Of a DNA stretch of 64,000 nucleotides, positions 38,505-46,784 are shown in pieces. A program made the translations under genes and the position numbers. Below the pieces are notes generated by a model. The model saw only the letters and a program-made list of their open reading frames with translations, had not been told where the DNA came from and searched no databases. Numbering within the stretch: position 1 is the stretch's first letter; each line of letters opens with the position of its first letter. The stretch lies in assembly GCF_001654915.1 (NCBI RefSeq), contig NZ_LXEQ01000061.1; one strand, 5' to 3'. Origin of the DNA: Buttiauxella ferragutiae. GTDB lineage: Bacteria > Pseudomonadota > Gammaproteobacteria > Enterobacterales > Enterobacteriaceae.

Positions 38505-39470
38505 ATGAGTAAACCCATTGTAATGGAACGCGGCGTCAAGTACCGCGACGCCGATAAAATGGCTCTGATCCCGGTTAAAAACGTGGTGACCGAGCGCCAG
38601 GAGCTGTTAAGAAAACCAGAATGGATGAAGATCAAACTTCCATCTGATTCGACCCGAATTCAGGGTATCAAAGCGGCAATGCGTAAAAATGGTCTGCACT
38701 CGGTGTGTGAAGAAGCTTCCTGTCCTAACCTGGCAGAATGTTTCAACCACGGAACGGCAACCTTTATGATCCTGGGCGCAATTTGTACACGCCGCTGCCC
38801 GTTCTGCGATGTTGCTCATGGCCGCCCTGTCGCGCCAGACGCCAACGAACCCGCTAAACTTGCCCAAACCATTGCTGACATGGCGTTGCGCTATGTAGTT
38901 ATCACGTCTGTAGACCGTGATGACCTGCGCGATGGAGGTGCCCAGCATTTCGCCGATTGCATCAGTGCAATTCGCGAGAAAAACCCAACGATCAAAATTG
39001 AAACGTTGGTACCGGATTTCCGCGGGCGCATGGACAAAGCGTTAGAGATCCTCACCGCCACACCACCAGATGTGTTCAACCACAACCTGGAAAACGTACC
39101 GCGTATTTATCGTAAAGTACGCCCTGGTGCTGACTACAATTGGTCTCTGAAACTGCTTGAGCGTTTTAAAGAAGCGCACCCGGATATCCCAACTAAATCT
39201 GGATTAATGGTAGGTTTAGGCGAAACGAATGAAGAGATTGTGGAAGTGATGCGCGATCTCCGTCGTCACGGCGTCACAATGTTGACCCTTGGTCAATATT
39301 TGCAGCCAAGCCGCCATCACTTACCTGTGCAGCGTTATGTTAGCCCGGATGAGTTCGAAGAGATGAAAGCGGAAGCGCTGGCGATGGGCTTTACCCATGC
39401 AGCTTGCGGCCCATTTGTACGTTCTTCTTACCATGCAGACCTGCAGGCTAAAGGCATGGAAGTCAAATAA
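38505..39470 (+). CDS. lipA: Lipoyl synthase
   Basis: 321 residues, the E. coli length. Radical-SAM enzyme that inserts two sulfurs into octanoyl-lipoyl domains. The auxiliary cluster cysteines are Cys68, Cys73 and Cys79, and the SAM cluster motif CTRRCPFC gives Cys94, Cys98 and Cys101. It acts after LipB in the cytoplasm. A bidirectional terminator follows. Confidence 0.98.
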   Translation: MSKPIVMERGVKYRDADKMALIPVKNVVTERQELLRKPEWMKIKLPSDSTRIQGIKAAMRKNGLHSVCEEASCPNLAECFNHGTATFMILGAICTRRCPFCDVAHGRPVAPDANEPAKLAQTIADMALRYVVITSVDRDDLRDGGAQHFADCISAIREKNPTIKIETLVPDFRGRMDKALEILTATPPDVFNHNLENVPRIYRKVRPGADYNWSLKLLERFKEAHPDIPTKSGLMVGLGETNEEIVEVMRDLRRHGVTMLTLGQYLQPSRHHLPVQRYVSPDEFEEMKAEALAMGFTHAACGPFVRSSYHADLQAKGMEVK

Positions 39471-39507
39471 CGATGTAACAAATCGTTACTTATGATTTGC
39501 AGATGAC

Positions 39508-39540
39508 AAAAAAACCGGCTCATAACAGGCCGGTTTTTTT
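39508..39540. terminator. Bidirectional terminator between lipA and tatE
   Basis: The stem CCGGC/GCCGG is flanked by A7 on one side and T7 on the other, extending the pairing to 12 bp. It serves lipA (plus) and tatE (minus). Confidence 0.9.
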
Positions 39541-39568
39541 ATATCTGTCCGTGAAAGCTGAGTCTTGC

Positions 39569-39772
39569 TCAGTCTTTGTGCGTAATACGGTCCGCTGCTG
39601 CATCTGTATTGTTGGCAGACTTCGCGCCGGTCTCGTCTTCATTCATGGCTTTCTTGAAGCCTTTGATTGCCGCGCCGAGGTCGCCACCGAGTGTACGCAA
39701 CTTCTTGGTGCCAAATAACAAAACAATCAGCGCACCAACCACCAACAACTTAGTAATACTAATCTCACCCAT
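39569..39772 (-). CDS. tatE: Sec-independent translocase subunit TatE
   Basis: 67 residues, as in E. coli. A single N-terminal membrane helix (about 6-20), the FGTKKLRTLGGDLG hinge and an amphipathic helix, then a charged tail. TatE is a TatA paralogue that contributes to the twin-arginine translocation pore. It is encoded away from tatABC, as in other enterobacteria. Confidence 0.95.
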   Translation of the reverse strand: MGEISITKLLVVGALIVLLFGTKKLRTLGGDLGAAIKGFKKAMNEDETGAKSANNTDAAADRITHKD

Positions 39773-39900
39773 AGCAACCTTCTTTAATCATGCATGCCGT
39801 GAATACGGCGAATCATACACTGAGACAATTAACGGTCATTTTCTCGTGCTATACAATAGCAACCTGTAACAAGTTGAATCAAGAGCTGGTCAAAAAATAA

Positions 39901-40689
39901 TCACAGCAGTTGTGGATAAGCAAAACGTCGGTTTTTCAACACCGGTAACATGGCTCGCACATTGGCAAGATGCTGCCTTTCCAGTTCAGCATATATCAAC
40001 GTCGGCTGCAGATTTGCAGCCGCAATCACAACGCCAAGCGGATCAACAACCTGGCTGTGGCCAATGTTTTTATTACCACACTCACCAGCAGCAACAACAT
40101 AGCAAGTAGTATCAAGCGCTCGAGCGGCAAGAAGAGTGGACCAGTGCATTTCTTTGTTTGGGCCACGCAACCAGGCAGCTGGCAGAACTAACACTTCCGC
40201 ACCCGCTAATGCCAGACTCAAAGCCATCTCTGGAAAGCGTACATCGTAACAGGTCATTAAGCCTACTTTAAAGCCAGCGATCTCAATCACTGGCGGCAAA
40301 CTTTCTCCCGCATCAACCAGCCGGGATTCTTGCACGTTAAACGCATCGTAAAGATGAAGCTTCTTATAACGGGCTATCACCTCACCACCGCGAATCGCCA
40401 GCAAAGTATTGGCCGCTCGCCCAGGCGTGGTTTTGATGTGCAGCGTCAGGATGGTGGTGAGTTGGTCATCACGGCTTTGCTCACAAAGCTGCTCAATAAA
40501 CGCTTCGTTCATCGTTTGTGCCGATTTGACCGACAAATCGGGGTCATTGTCATCTCGTGCCAGCACCGCCTCGGGCAACACCAGCAATTGTGCTCCCGCG
40601 CCGTTGGCCTGAGCCATAAACCCAAGACAGGTTTGTACGTTCTCCTGCCAGTCTTTACTCACTGCAAACTGCCCTACGGCAACTTTCAT
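39901..40689 (-). CDS. ybeM: Deaminated glutathione amidase (nitrilase superfamily) YbeM
   Basis: 262 residues. The nitrilase catalytic triad is complete: Glu40 (LPEAVL), Lys110 (YKKLHLYD) and Cys147 (MTCYDVRFPE). Nit1/YbeM enzymes repair deaminated glutathione to alpha-ketoglutarate and Cys-Gly. In E. coli K-12 the gene is interrupted; here the frame is intact. It lies between tatE and crcB and is divergent from crcB. Confidence 0.93.
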   Translation of the reverse strand: MKVAVGQFAVSKDWQENVQTCLGFMAQANGAGAQLLVLPEAVLARDDNDPDLSVKSAQTMNEAFIEQLCEQSRDDQLTTILTLHIKTTPGRAANTLLAIRGGEVIARYKKLHLYDAFNVQESRLVDAGESLPPVIEIAGFKVGLMTCYDVRFPEMALSLALAGAEVLVLPAAWLRGPNKEMHWSTLLAARALDTTCYVVAAGECGNKNIGHSQVVDPLGVVIAAANLQPTLIYAELERQHLANVRAMLPVLKNRRFAYPQLL

Positions 40690-40796
40690 TGTGGTTTCCC
40701 AAAAGGTCGCGAATATTTTCAGTATACCCGGTGTGAAACGTCCCGTACTGACGTTACACTCATTCTCTTGCGCATTAGATCGAACAGGAAAACATC

Positions 40797-41180
40797 GTGT
40801 TACAGATGCTATTAGCCGTGTTTATTGGCGGCGGGACGGGCAGCGTTGCGCGCTGGTTGCTCAGTATGAGATTCAACCCGGTGCATGGTGCTATTCCAGT
40901 TGGAACATTGGTCGCCAACCTGGTAGGCGCATTTATTATCGGCCTCGGCCTGGCCTTGTTCACCAGAATGACTCATCTCGACCCAGTGTGGAAATTGTTG
41001 ATCACCACCGGTTTTTGCGGTGGCCTGACGACATTTTCAACCTTTTCGGCTGAAGTGGTATTCCTGCTACAAGACGGGCGTCTGGCATGGGCAGGATTAA
41101 ACATGCTACTGAACCTCGCCGGTTCATTGACGATGACCGCCATCGCATTTTGGTTAGTTTCATTGGCATACGGCCACTAA
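40797..41180 (+). CDS. crcB: Fluoride efflux channel CrcB (Fluc)
   Basis: 127 residues with four membrane spans. The Fluc family motifs GGGTGSVARW, GTLVANLVGAF and GFCGGLTTFSTFS are present. It works as a dual-topology homodimer exporting fluoride across the inner membrane. The start is GTG at 40797, as in E. coli. I looked for a fluoride riboswitch upstream and did not recognise one. Confidence 0.96.
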   Translation: MLQMLLAVFIGGGTGSVARWLLSMRFNPVHGAIPVGTLVANLVGAFIIGLGLALFTRMTHLDPVWKLLITTGFCGGLTTFSTFSAEVVFLLQDGRLAWAGLNMLLNLAGSLTMTAIAFWLVSLAYGH

Positions 41181-41249
41181 TTAGTAGCACGTTAAGGTTA
41201 GCTTAATTTTCGTCTGCCACTCTGTTTGAAAAATAGCGTGGGGCAAATA

Positions 41250-41339
41250 ATGACGAAACAACGTGTTGCTGAGTGGACTGCGGTGCTGATAAGCACGCTA
41301 ATTGTGGTGAGCTTTGTGAAAGTTTATCTATTTTACTGA
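41250..41339 (+). CDS. Putative 29-residue single-span membrane protein
   Basis: An ATG ORF of 29 codons (MTKQRVAEWT... ending FVKVYLFY) between crcB and cspE. GGGG at 41240-41243 lies 6 bases upstream of the ATG. Residues 10-27 form one hydrophobic helix preceded by a charged N-terminus, the pattern of E. coli small membrane proteins. A strong terminator comes right after the stop (41352-41375). I do not recognise the protein. Existence as a real gene is inferred from ribosome-binding site, composition and terminator. Confidence 0.5.
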   Translation: MTKQRVAEWTAVLISTLIVVSFVKVYLFY

Positions 41340-41351
41340 ATTTAAAGCAAA

Positions 41352-41375
41352 AAAAACCCGCCTTAGCGGGTTTTT
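41352..41375. terminator. Bidirectional terminator crcB side / cspE
   Basis: A perfect 10-bp stem, AAAAACCCGC (41352-41361) with GCGGGTTTTT (41366-41375), and a CTTA loop. A-runs and T-runs flank both sides; it can end cspE on the minus strand and the small ORF on the plus strand. Confidence 0.9.
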
Positions 41376-41394
41376 ATATTCTACTGGTAATGCC

Positions 41395-41604
41395 TTAGAT
41401 AGGCATTACGTTTGCAGCAGATGGGCCTTTGGCACCGTTAGTGATTTCAAACTCAACGCGCTGACCTTCAGCCAGGGTTTTGAAACCATTGCTCTGGATT
41501 GCAGAGAAGTGTACGAACACGTCTTTGCTACCATCTTCCGGAGTAATGAAGCCAAAGCCTTTTGACTCGTTAAACCACTTAACGTTACCTTTAATCTTAG
41601 ACAT
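41395..41604 (-). CDS. cspE: Cold-shock-like RNA chaperone CspE
   Basis: 69 residues, nearly identical to E. coli CspE except for the last residues. The OB fold carries RNP1 (KGFGFITP) and RNP2 (VFVHFSAI). CspE is a constitutive RNA chaperone and transcription antiterminator. It is monocistronic, with its own terminator. The roughly 200-bp upstream region contains the mRNA leader and nothing else that I recognise. Confidence 0.97.
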   Translation of the reverse strand: MSKIKGNVKWFNESKGFGFITPEDGSKDVFVHFSAIQSNGFKTLAEGQRVEFEITNGAKGPSAANVMPI

Positions 41605-41804
41605 CTAAATTACCTTTACATGAAAAACGACACAAATGCTGTGTCGAACACCAGTACACCAATTGTGATGGATTTTGTCCAGCCCAGATTAGCTAAAAAG
41701 TGAGAAAAATTGCTACCTCTTTTAAAAAGTGTGCAGCAGCCCGTATTTTCAAACAATAGATAGAAAACATATGGGTTTGGATTGATTCTGGCCTATACCG
41801 CCGC

Positions 41805-42380
41805 TCAGAATTGGAAGCGTAGCCAGGCGAAGTAAACGTTACCGTTGTTGTAAGTTCCAGGGATATAGGTCATCTGGAAGGTCGCCGGGCCATATCCTAC
41901 AGATGCCAAAGGCAGGATCACCGGCAGTGGAATGTAGTTCCAGTTATCACGAGCGGTAACACCGAGTGTATAGCCTAGCCCTATGTGGAAATTATCATCC
42001 GTCAGCGGGCGCCAGGTTTTCTCCCATCCGTAACCACCAATTGGCTCCCATTTGTTAAAGGAATCTTTAAACATCATCAAATACAAGCCATGCCAGTTCC
42101 CGCTGTCATCCCATCGCGTTTGTCCGAACCCAAGGCCCCATGGTCGTTCGTTATATTTCTCTATTTTTTCCTCGTCGTATGCGAAGCGCGCATGCCAGGT
42201 TATCGCCGGAATAAACAAATCATAGTGTTGTGGTTCATTCCACGTCTGTGAAACGTTATCAGTCAATGTATTCCAGGCATTGCCCAGCAGACTAGTTTGA
42301 TTTGCCATTGCAGCTGGTACTTCCCTTATTGGAACCAGCAAAATAATAAAAAGAATCACTCGTTTATTTGTTAAAGCCAC
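41805..42380 (-). CDS. pagP: Lipid A palmitoyltransferase PagP
   Basis: 191 residues with GTG at 42380 as start. A signal peptide (MALTNKRVILFIILL..., cleaved after AAMA) precedes an 8-strand outer-membrane barrel. Conserved parts include the N-terminal amphipathic helix, HYDLFIPAITWHARF, the DS-type active-site region FKDSFNKWEPI, and the end YNNGNVYFAWLRFQF. PagP moves palmitate from phospholipid to lipid A. A TTG 24 bases upstream would give 199 residues but lacks a ribosome-binding site and a normal signal N-terminus; GGA stands 7 bases before the GTG. Confidence 0.9.
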   Translation of the reverse strand: MALTNKRVILFIILLVPIREVPAAMANQTSLLGNAWNTLTDNVSQTWNEPQHYDLFIPAITWHARFAYDEEKIEKYNERPWGLGFGQTRWDDSGNWHGLYLMMFKDSFNKWEPIGGYGWEKTWRPLTDDNFHIGLGYTLGVTARDNWNYIPLPVILPLASVGYGPATFQMTYIPGTYNNGNVYFAWLRFQF

Positions 42381-42598
42381 GTTAATTTCCGCATCAAAAC
42401 TCAATAGCTAATTTAACAAATTTTATGTTAACTACAGCTAAATAAGCTGCGGGTAAAATCCGAAAACACGGGCCTGGTTATCGGTTATTAATAGAACAAT
42501 TGCTTCGACAAATAGATAACGCATATCAATAAGTAAATGTCATAATTGCAGCTCGGCCAACAAAAGCACTATGGCAGTGGAATCAAGCTCGCTAAATT

Positions 42599-42612
42599 TT
42601 GATGCTTATCAG
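42599..42612 (+). promoter_or_regulatory. Candidate FNR box upstream of dcuC
   Basis: TTGATGCTTATCAG matches TTGAT-N4-ATCAA in nine of ten fixed positions. dcuC of E. coli is activated by FNR without oxygen. Centre at 42605/42606 would place a class II start near 42647. The 372-bp pagP-dcuC gap otherwise holds only a hairpin at 42657-42686. Confidence 0.5.
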
Positions 42613-42656
42613 AACTCGTCGCCTGTGATTCAGGCAGATTGACACCGCTTTCGCAG

Positions 42657-42686
42657 ACGGCTTTAAAGCCGTTATTTTTTATTTTT
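42657..42686 (+). terminator. Terminator-like hairpin in the dcuC leader
   Basis: ACGGC-TTTAAA-GCCGT (42657-42672), with the loop able to pair further, is followed by TATTTTTTATTTTT. It is 67 bases upstream of the dcuC start on the same strand, and no plus-strand gene is seen before it. It could be an attenuator or the 3' end of a short RNA. Confidence 0.55.
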
Positions 42687-42752
42687 CTGGCATGGCGTTA
42701 CGTTCAGGTACGGCCAACAGATGCCGACGACCAAACGCAACAGGGGGCTTTA

Positions 42753-44135
42753 ATGCTAACTACGATTGAATTACTTATTGGGGTGATAGTGATTGTTGGT
42801 GTAGCTCGCTACATCATCAAAGGCTACTCCGCGACCGGCGTATTATTTGTCGGTGGTTTAATATTACTGATTATTAGTGCCTTAATGGGCCACAAAGTTT
42901 TACCTGCCAGTGCTGAAAGTACCGGTTACACCGCAACCGATATTGTCGAATATGTCAAAATCTTGCTGATGAGCCGTGGTGGCGATCTCGGCATGATGAT
43001 CATGATGCTGTGTGGTTTTGCCGCATATATGACCCATATTGGTGCTAACGACATGGTCGTTAAGCTCGCATCAAAACCATTGAAATTAATTAACTCACCT
43101 TACATTCTGATGATCGCTGCGTATTTCGTGGCTTGTCTGATGTCACTAGCGGTCTCTTCTGCGACTGGCCTGGGTGTATTGCTGATGGCAACATTGTTCC
43201 CGGTAATGGTGAACGTCGGGATTAGCCGTGGCGCTGCGGCGGCAATTTGTGCCTCCCCTGCTGCAATCATTCTCTCTCCAACCTCTGGCGATGTGGTGCT
43301 GGCGGCGAAAGCTGCGGAAATGACATTGGTTGATTTTGCCTTTAAAACTACCGTGCCAATTTCTATTGCCGCAATTATTGCCATGGCGATTGCCCACTTC
43401 TTCTGGCAACGCTACCTGGATAAAAAAGAGAACATCAGCCATGAAATGCTCGATGTCAGCGAAATCCAGACTACTGCTCCTTCTTTCTATGCCATTCTGC
43501 CATTTACGCCAATTATTGGTGTGTTGATTTTCGACGGTAAATGGGGCCCACAACTACACATCATTACCATTTTGGTTATCTGTATTCTGATTGCGGCAAT
43601 CATTGAATTCTTCCGTGGTTTCAACACACAGAACGTCTTCTCCGGGCTGGAGGTTTGCTATCGCGGTATGGCTGATGCCTTCGCCAACGTGGTGATGTTG
43701 TTGGTGGCGGCAGGTGTCTTCGCCCAGGGTCTCAGCACCATCGGCTTTATCCAGAGCCTGATATCTATTGCCACCTCGTTTGGCTCAGCAAGTATCATTC
43801 TGATGCTGGTGTTAGTCGTTCTCACCATGTTAGCTGCCATGACTACCGGTTCAGGTAACGCCCCGTTCTATGCCTTTGTTGAGATGATCCCTAAACTGGC
43901 TCACTCCTCTGGCATCAACCCTGCGTATCTGGCGATCCCAATGTTGCAAGCATCCAACCTGGGCCGTACCATTTCTCCGGTTTCCGGCGTGGTTGTGGCC
44001 GTTGCAGGTATGGCAAAAATTTCCCCATTTGAAGTCGTTAAACGTACCTCAGTACCGATTGCGGTAGGTCTGGTGGTGGTCATTATTGCCACTGAAATCC
44101 TCGTGCCTTCTGCTGCCGTTGTTGTTGGCGGCTAA
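42753..44135 (+). CDS. dcuC: Anaerobic C4-dicarboxylate transporter DcuC
   Basis: 460 residues (E. coli 461) with about 12 membrane spans. DcuC mainly exports succinate in fermentation. Most of the sequence matches the E. coli protein closely (for example AAYMTHIGANDMVVKLASKP, GNAPFYAFVEMIPKLAHSS). An upstream ATG in frame exists, but AGGGGG lies just before the ATG at 42753 and MLTTIELLIG is the known N-terminus. It is convergent with dpiA, with 11 bases between the stops. Confidence 0.96.
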   Translation: MLTTIELLIGVIVIVGVARYIIKGYSATGVLFVGGLILLIISALMGHKVLPASAESTGYTATDIVEYVKILLMSRGGDLGMMIMMLCGFAAYMTHIGANDMVVKLASKPLKLINSPYILMIAAYFVACLMSLAVSSATGLGVLLMATLFPVMVNVGISRGAAAAICASPAAIILSPTSGDVVLAAKAAEMTLVDFAFKTTVPISIAAIIAMAIAHFFWQRYLDKKENISHEMLDVSEIQTTAPSFYAILPFTPIIGVLIFDGKWGPQLHIITILVICILIAAIIEFFRGFNTQNVFSGLEVCYRGMADAFANVVMLLVAAGVFAQGLSTIGFIQSLISIATSFGSASIILMLVLVVLTMLAAMTTGSGNAPFYAFVEMIPKLAHSSGINPAYLAIPMLQASNLGRTISPVSGVVVAVAGMAKISPFEVVKRTSVPIAVGLVVVIIATEILVPSAAVVVGG

Positions 44136-44146
44136 AAGCACTTCGC

Positions 44147-44827
44147 TCACAGTGCCCGATAGGTGCGCTGTGGGCGTCCTACCTTGCCATAAACTATTTC
44201 GGCCATAATTTGCTGGCGGCTGGCACAAAACTCCAGATAACGTCGCGCCGTGGTACGGCTCAGTTTTAACGCTTCAGCCACGGTTTCCGCAGTGTGGCGA
44301 GCTTCCGGGTCAGTAAACAGCAGCTGCACTTTCTCCAGCGTCAGCTCATCAATCCCCACCGGCAACACCTCTTTTTGCTCCCCGCGCGCATAGGCATTGA
44401 ACATATCGTCAATCTGCCGCTGGCTGGCACTGGCACTGTTCGCCAGCATCTGCATTCGCTGCTGATAGCGCTCCAGTGTTTGCTCAAGGCGTTCGTAGGC
44501 AATAGGCTTAACCAGATAATCAAACACCCCGCCGCGCACCGCATCGGATACGGTATCCATATCACTTGCAGCCGTCGTAAAGACCACTCCGCCAGGGAAG
44601 CGCGCCTGAGCCAGTTCTTGCAGAAGCGTAATTCCGCGGCCATCGGGCAAATAGTTATCCAGCAAAATCAAATCAGGCTTAAATCGCTCAATCATCATTC
44701 TGGTTTGCGCCAGATTCCCCGCCAGCCACACTTGCCCGCAATGGGGCATTTGACGAATAAACTCCGCATGCATTTCCGCCAGCGCTGTTTCGTCTTCAAC
44801 AATCAGAATCGTAATAGGTTGCGTCAT
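44147..44827 (-). CDS. dpiA: Response regulator DpiA (CitB)
   Basis: 226 residues. The receiver domain has an acidic pocket VEDE (10-13), phospho-acceptor Asp57 (LILLDNYLPDG) and conserved Lys (VKP). A C-terminal helix-turn-helix of the CitB/DcuR type follows (LSRTTARRYLEFC). Phosphorylated DpiA activates citCDEFXG-citT when citrate is present without oxygen, and in E. coli can also bind replication origins. It overlaps dpiB by 32 bases. Confidence 0.94.
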   Translation of the reverse strand: MTQPITILIVEDETALAEMHAEFIRQMPHCGQVWLAGNLAQTRMMIERFKPDLILLDNYLPDGRGITLLQELAQARFPGGVVFTTAASDMDTVSDAVRGGVFDYLVKPIAYERLEQTLERYQQRMQMLANSASASQRQIDDMFNAYARGEQKEVLPVGIDELTLEKVQLLFTDPEARHTAETVAEALKLSRTTARRYLEFCASRQQIMAEIVYGKVGRPQRTYRAL

Positions 44828-46460
44828 TGCTCTTTTTCACTTTCGGTATAAAAACAGAAAATAAAGAACCGCTGGGTTGGTTGTCTTCCAGCGTAATTAC
44901 CCCGCCACAGCGACTGACATAACTGACTATCAGATATAACCCAATGCCGTGTGCGTCCTTGTTATCAGTTTTGGTGCTGACACCTTGCTCAAAAATAGCT
45001 TCACGTAACGTCTCGGGCACGCCACAGCCCTGGTCGGCCACTTCAATTATCACCTCCGATCCTTCATCGCTCAGATAGAGTTCGACAATGTTATTGCTGC
45101 GTGAATTTTTCAGGCTGGCATCAAAAGCGTTATCCAGTAAATTGCCGACAATAGCCGAAAATTCAGTGCTATCCAGCCCTTCCGGAAGCGCCGATAACTG
45201 GCTGCCAGGCACAATATTTAATACCAGCCCCAGTTCACGCGCCCGCTGAGACTTACCAAACAACAGGCCAGCCACCTGGCGGTCATTTATCTCACTGCGC
45301 AGATAATCGATAAGCTCTTGCTGTGCCTGAGACTCCCCTTTCACCATCTCCAGCACCCGGTCATATTCCTTCATTTGCAGCAGGCCGCTGAGCGTCGACA
45401 TCCAGTTTAAATGTTCATGACGCAGCGTTCGCAGGCTCTCCACATACTGTTTAATTTGTGTGAGCTGCGCATTCAGCGTGCTGATTTCGTCTTTGCTGCG
45501 GAAGCTGACAATCGCGCCTGCGGGTGCCGCATGGCCGGAATGAATCACCCCGCGATTGGCAATCACACTCAGCCCGTTAAAAGTACAAATCACGTCCTGG
45601 CGTGCTTCGGCAATCTTTTCAGTGAAAAAACTCGCCGGATGCACCACATCAGATATTGGTTTCCCCAGCCACTGGCGGCCTGGTGAACGCAACCCGAGCA
45701 TTTTACGGGCATTGCGATTAATCGCCGTGATAAGCCCATCGCTATCGACGGCGATCAAGCCTTCAAATACCGAGCCAAACAGCGCCTCTTGTTGGCGCAC
45801 CACGCGCGCAATCTGGCGTGGCTCCATCCCCAGCATCTGCCTGCGGATATGGGAAGAAAACAACCAGGAGAGCAGCATCAGAACAATCAGGATAACCACA
45901 AAAACACCGGCGAGCGGCAGCAGGAAATCCAGACGCCAGCTATCAATTTTACTGACCAGATAACCGAGCGACACCACGCCAATCACTTTGCCGTGCTCGT
46001 CAAAGATTGGCGTCTTGGCGCGCATCGCCATGCCAATCGAACCTTCGCCAGTAATAAAGTAGCTCTCACCTTTTTCCAGCGCACCAGGCTTGGTCCACTG
46101 CATCGGGTAGCCAATTTTTTCTGGATTCGGGTGAAAAAGACGAATGGAATGGCTGTCGCCAATCACGACATAATCAAAATCAGAACCGGTGGATAATTTG
46201 CCAACAATCACGGCGAGGTGTGCGCTGTCTCTGTTTTTGACCGCCGTAATAAGACTGTCGTTCGAGGCGATAATCCGCGCCTGATTCATCGCCATATCGC
46301 GCACATGTTCGAGGAGATAATCTTCAAAACTTGCTGTTAAATACTTGCCCAGTGCAGCAATCAATAAAGTCGATACCAGTAACAGCAGTAAAAAGATTCT
46401 TAATGGGAAAGCAATTTTTTGAAAAAGTCGCAATACGCCAATCTTTTCTGTTCCCGGCAT
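44796..46460 (-). CDS. dpiB: Citrate-sensing histidine kinase DpiB (CitA)
   Basis: 554 residues. Order: membrane span (about 20-40), periplasmic PAS citrate-binding domain (about 45-175), second span (about 178-203), cytoplasmic PAS (about 220-320), a DHp segment with LRHEHLNWMSTL (phospho-acceptor His348) and an HATPase_c domain with N and G boxes (NLLDNAFDAS, DKDAHGIGLYL cut here). It senses extracellular citrate and phosphorylates DpiA. It is divergent from citC across 324 bp of AT-rich DNA. Confidence 0.95.
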   Translation of the reverse strand: MPGTEKIGVLRLFQKIAFPLRIFLLLLLVSTLLIAALGKYLTASFEDYLLEHVRDMAMNQARIIASNDSLITAVKNRDSAHLAVIVGKLSTGSDFDYVVIGDSHSIRLFHPNPEKIGYPMQWTKPGALEKGESYFITGEGSIGMAMRAKTPIFDEHGKVIGVVSLGYLVSKIDSWRLDFLLPLAGVFVVILIVLMLLSWLFSSHIRRQMLGMEPRQIARVVRQQEALFGSVFEGLIAVDSDGLITAINRNARKMLGLRSPGRQWLGKPISDVVHPASFFTEKIAEARQDVICTFNGLSVIANRGVIHSGHAAPAGAIVSFRSKDEISTLNAQLTQIKQYVESLRTLRHEHLNWMSTLSGLLQMKEYDRVLEMVKGESQAQQELIDYLRSEINDRQVAGLLFGKSQRARELGLVLNIVPGSQLSALPEGLDSTEFSAIVGNLLDNAFDASLKNSRSNNIVELYLSDEGSEVIIEVADQGCGVPETLREAIFEQGVSTKTDNKDAHGIGLYLIVSYVSRCGGVITLEDNQPSGSLFSVFIPKVKKSNDATYYDSDC

Positions 46461-46784
46461 TGATTTTCCTTTTTCTGGCGTTCGACAAATGTAATGAAAT
46501 TGTTTCTAAAACCGCGAAATTAATAAAATCGATCGTCACAGATTCAGAACATTAAATCAATTAAACAAATAAAAACCACGTCACAACTTGCGAAGAAATT
46601 AATTAAGTAAATAAAAACCATTAAGTCTATTTAAATCAGGTAACCCTTTGTGAAACAGTTCAAAACCTGGCGAACAAATACCCCTTACGATCTTCCCCAC
46701 AGCAGAAAAAATGCTGAAAAGCTCAATTGAAAATAAAACGTTATAAGTTGCAACAAATATACTCAAACAAGGAAGTCACCACTC
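46461..46784. promoter_or_regulatory. Divergent dpiB-citC control region
   Basis: A 324-bp AT-rich region without genes. Two identical 12-mers, AAATAAAAACCA, start at 46567 and 46609, exactly 42 bp apart, and are candidates for DpiA binding. TGTGAAACAGTTCAAA at 46649-46664 resembles a CRP site with a weak right half. E. coli citC is controlled by DpiA, CRP and anaerobiosis, so these fit, but no promoter is proven. Confidence 0.4.

Noticed and set aside
40690..40796. Possible fluoride riboswitch upstream of crcB
   Set aside because: I looked for the conserved fluoride-aptamer segments and saw none in the 107 bases before the GTG start.
42405..42450. PhoP box upstream of pagP (TAACTA...TAAATA)
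   Set aside because: The half-sites are imperfect and spaced 10 bp rather than the 11 bp of a PhoP box.
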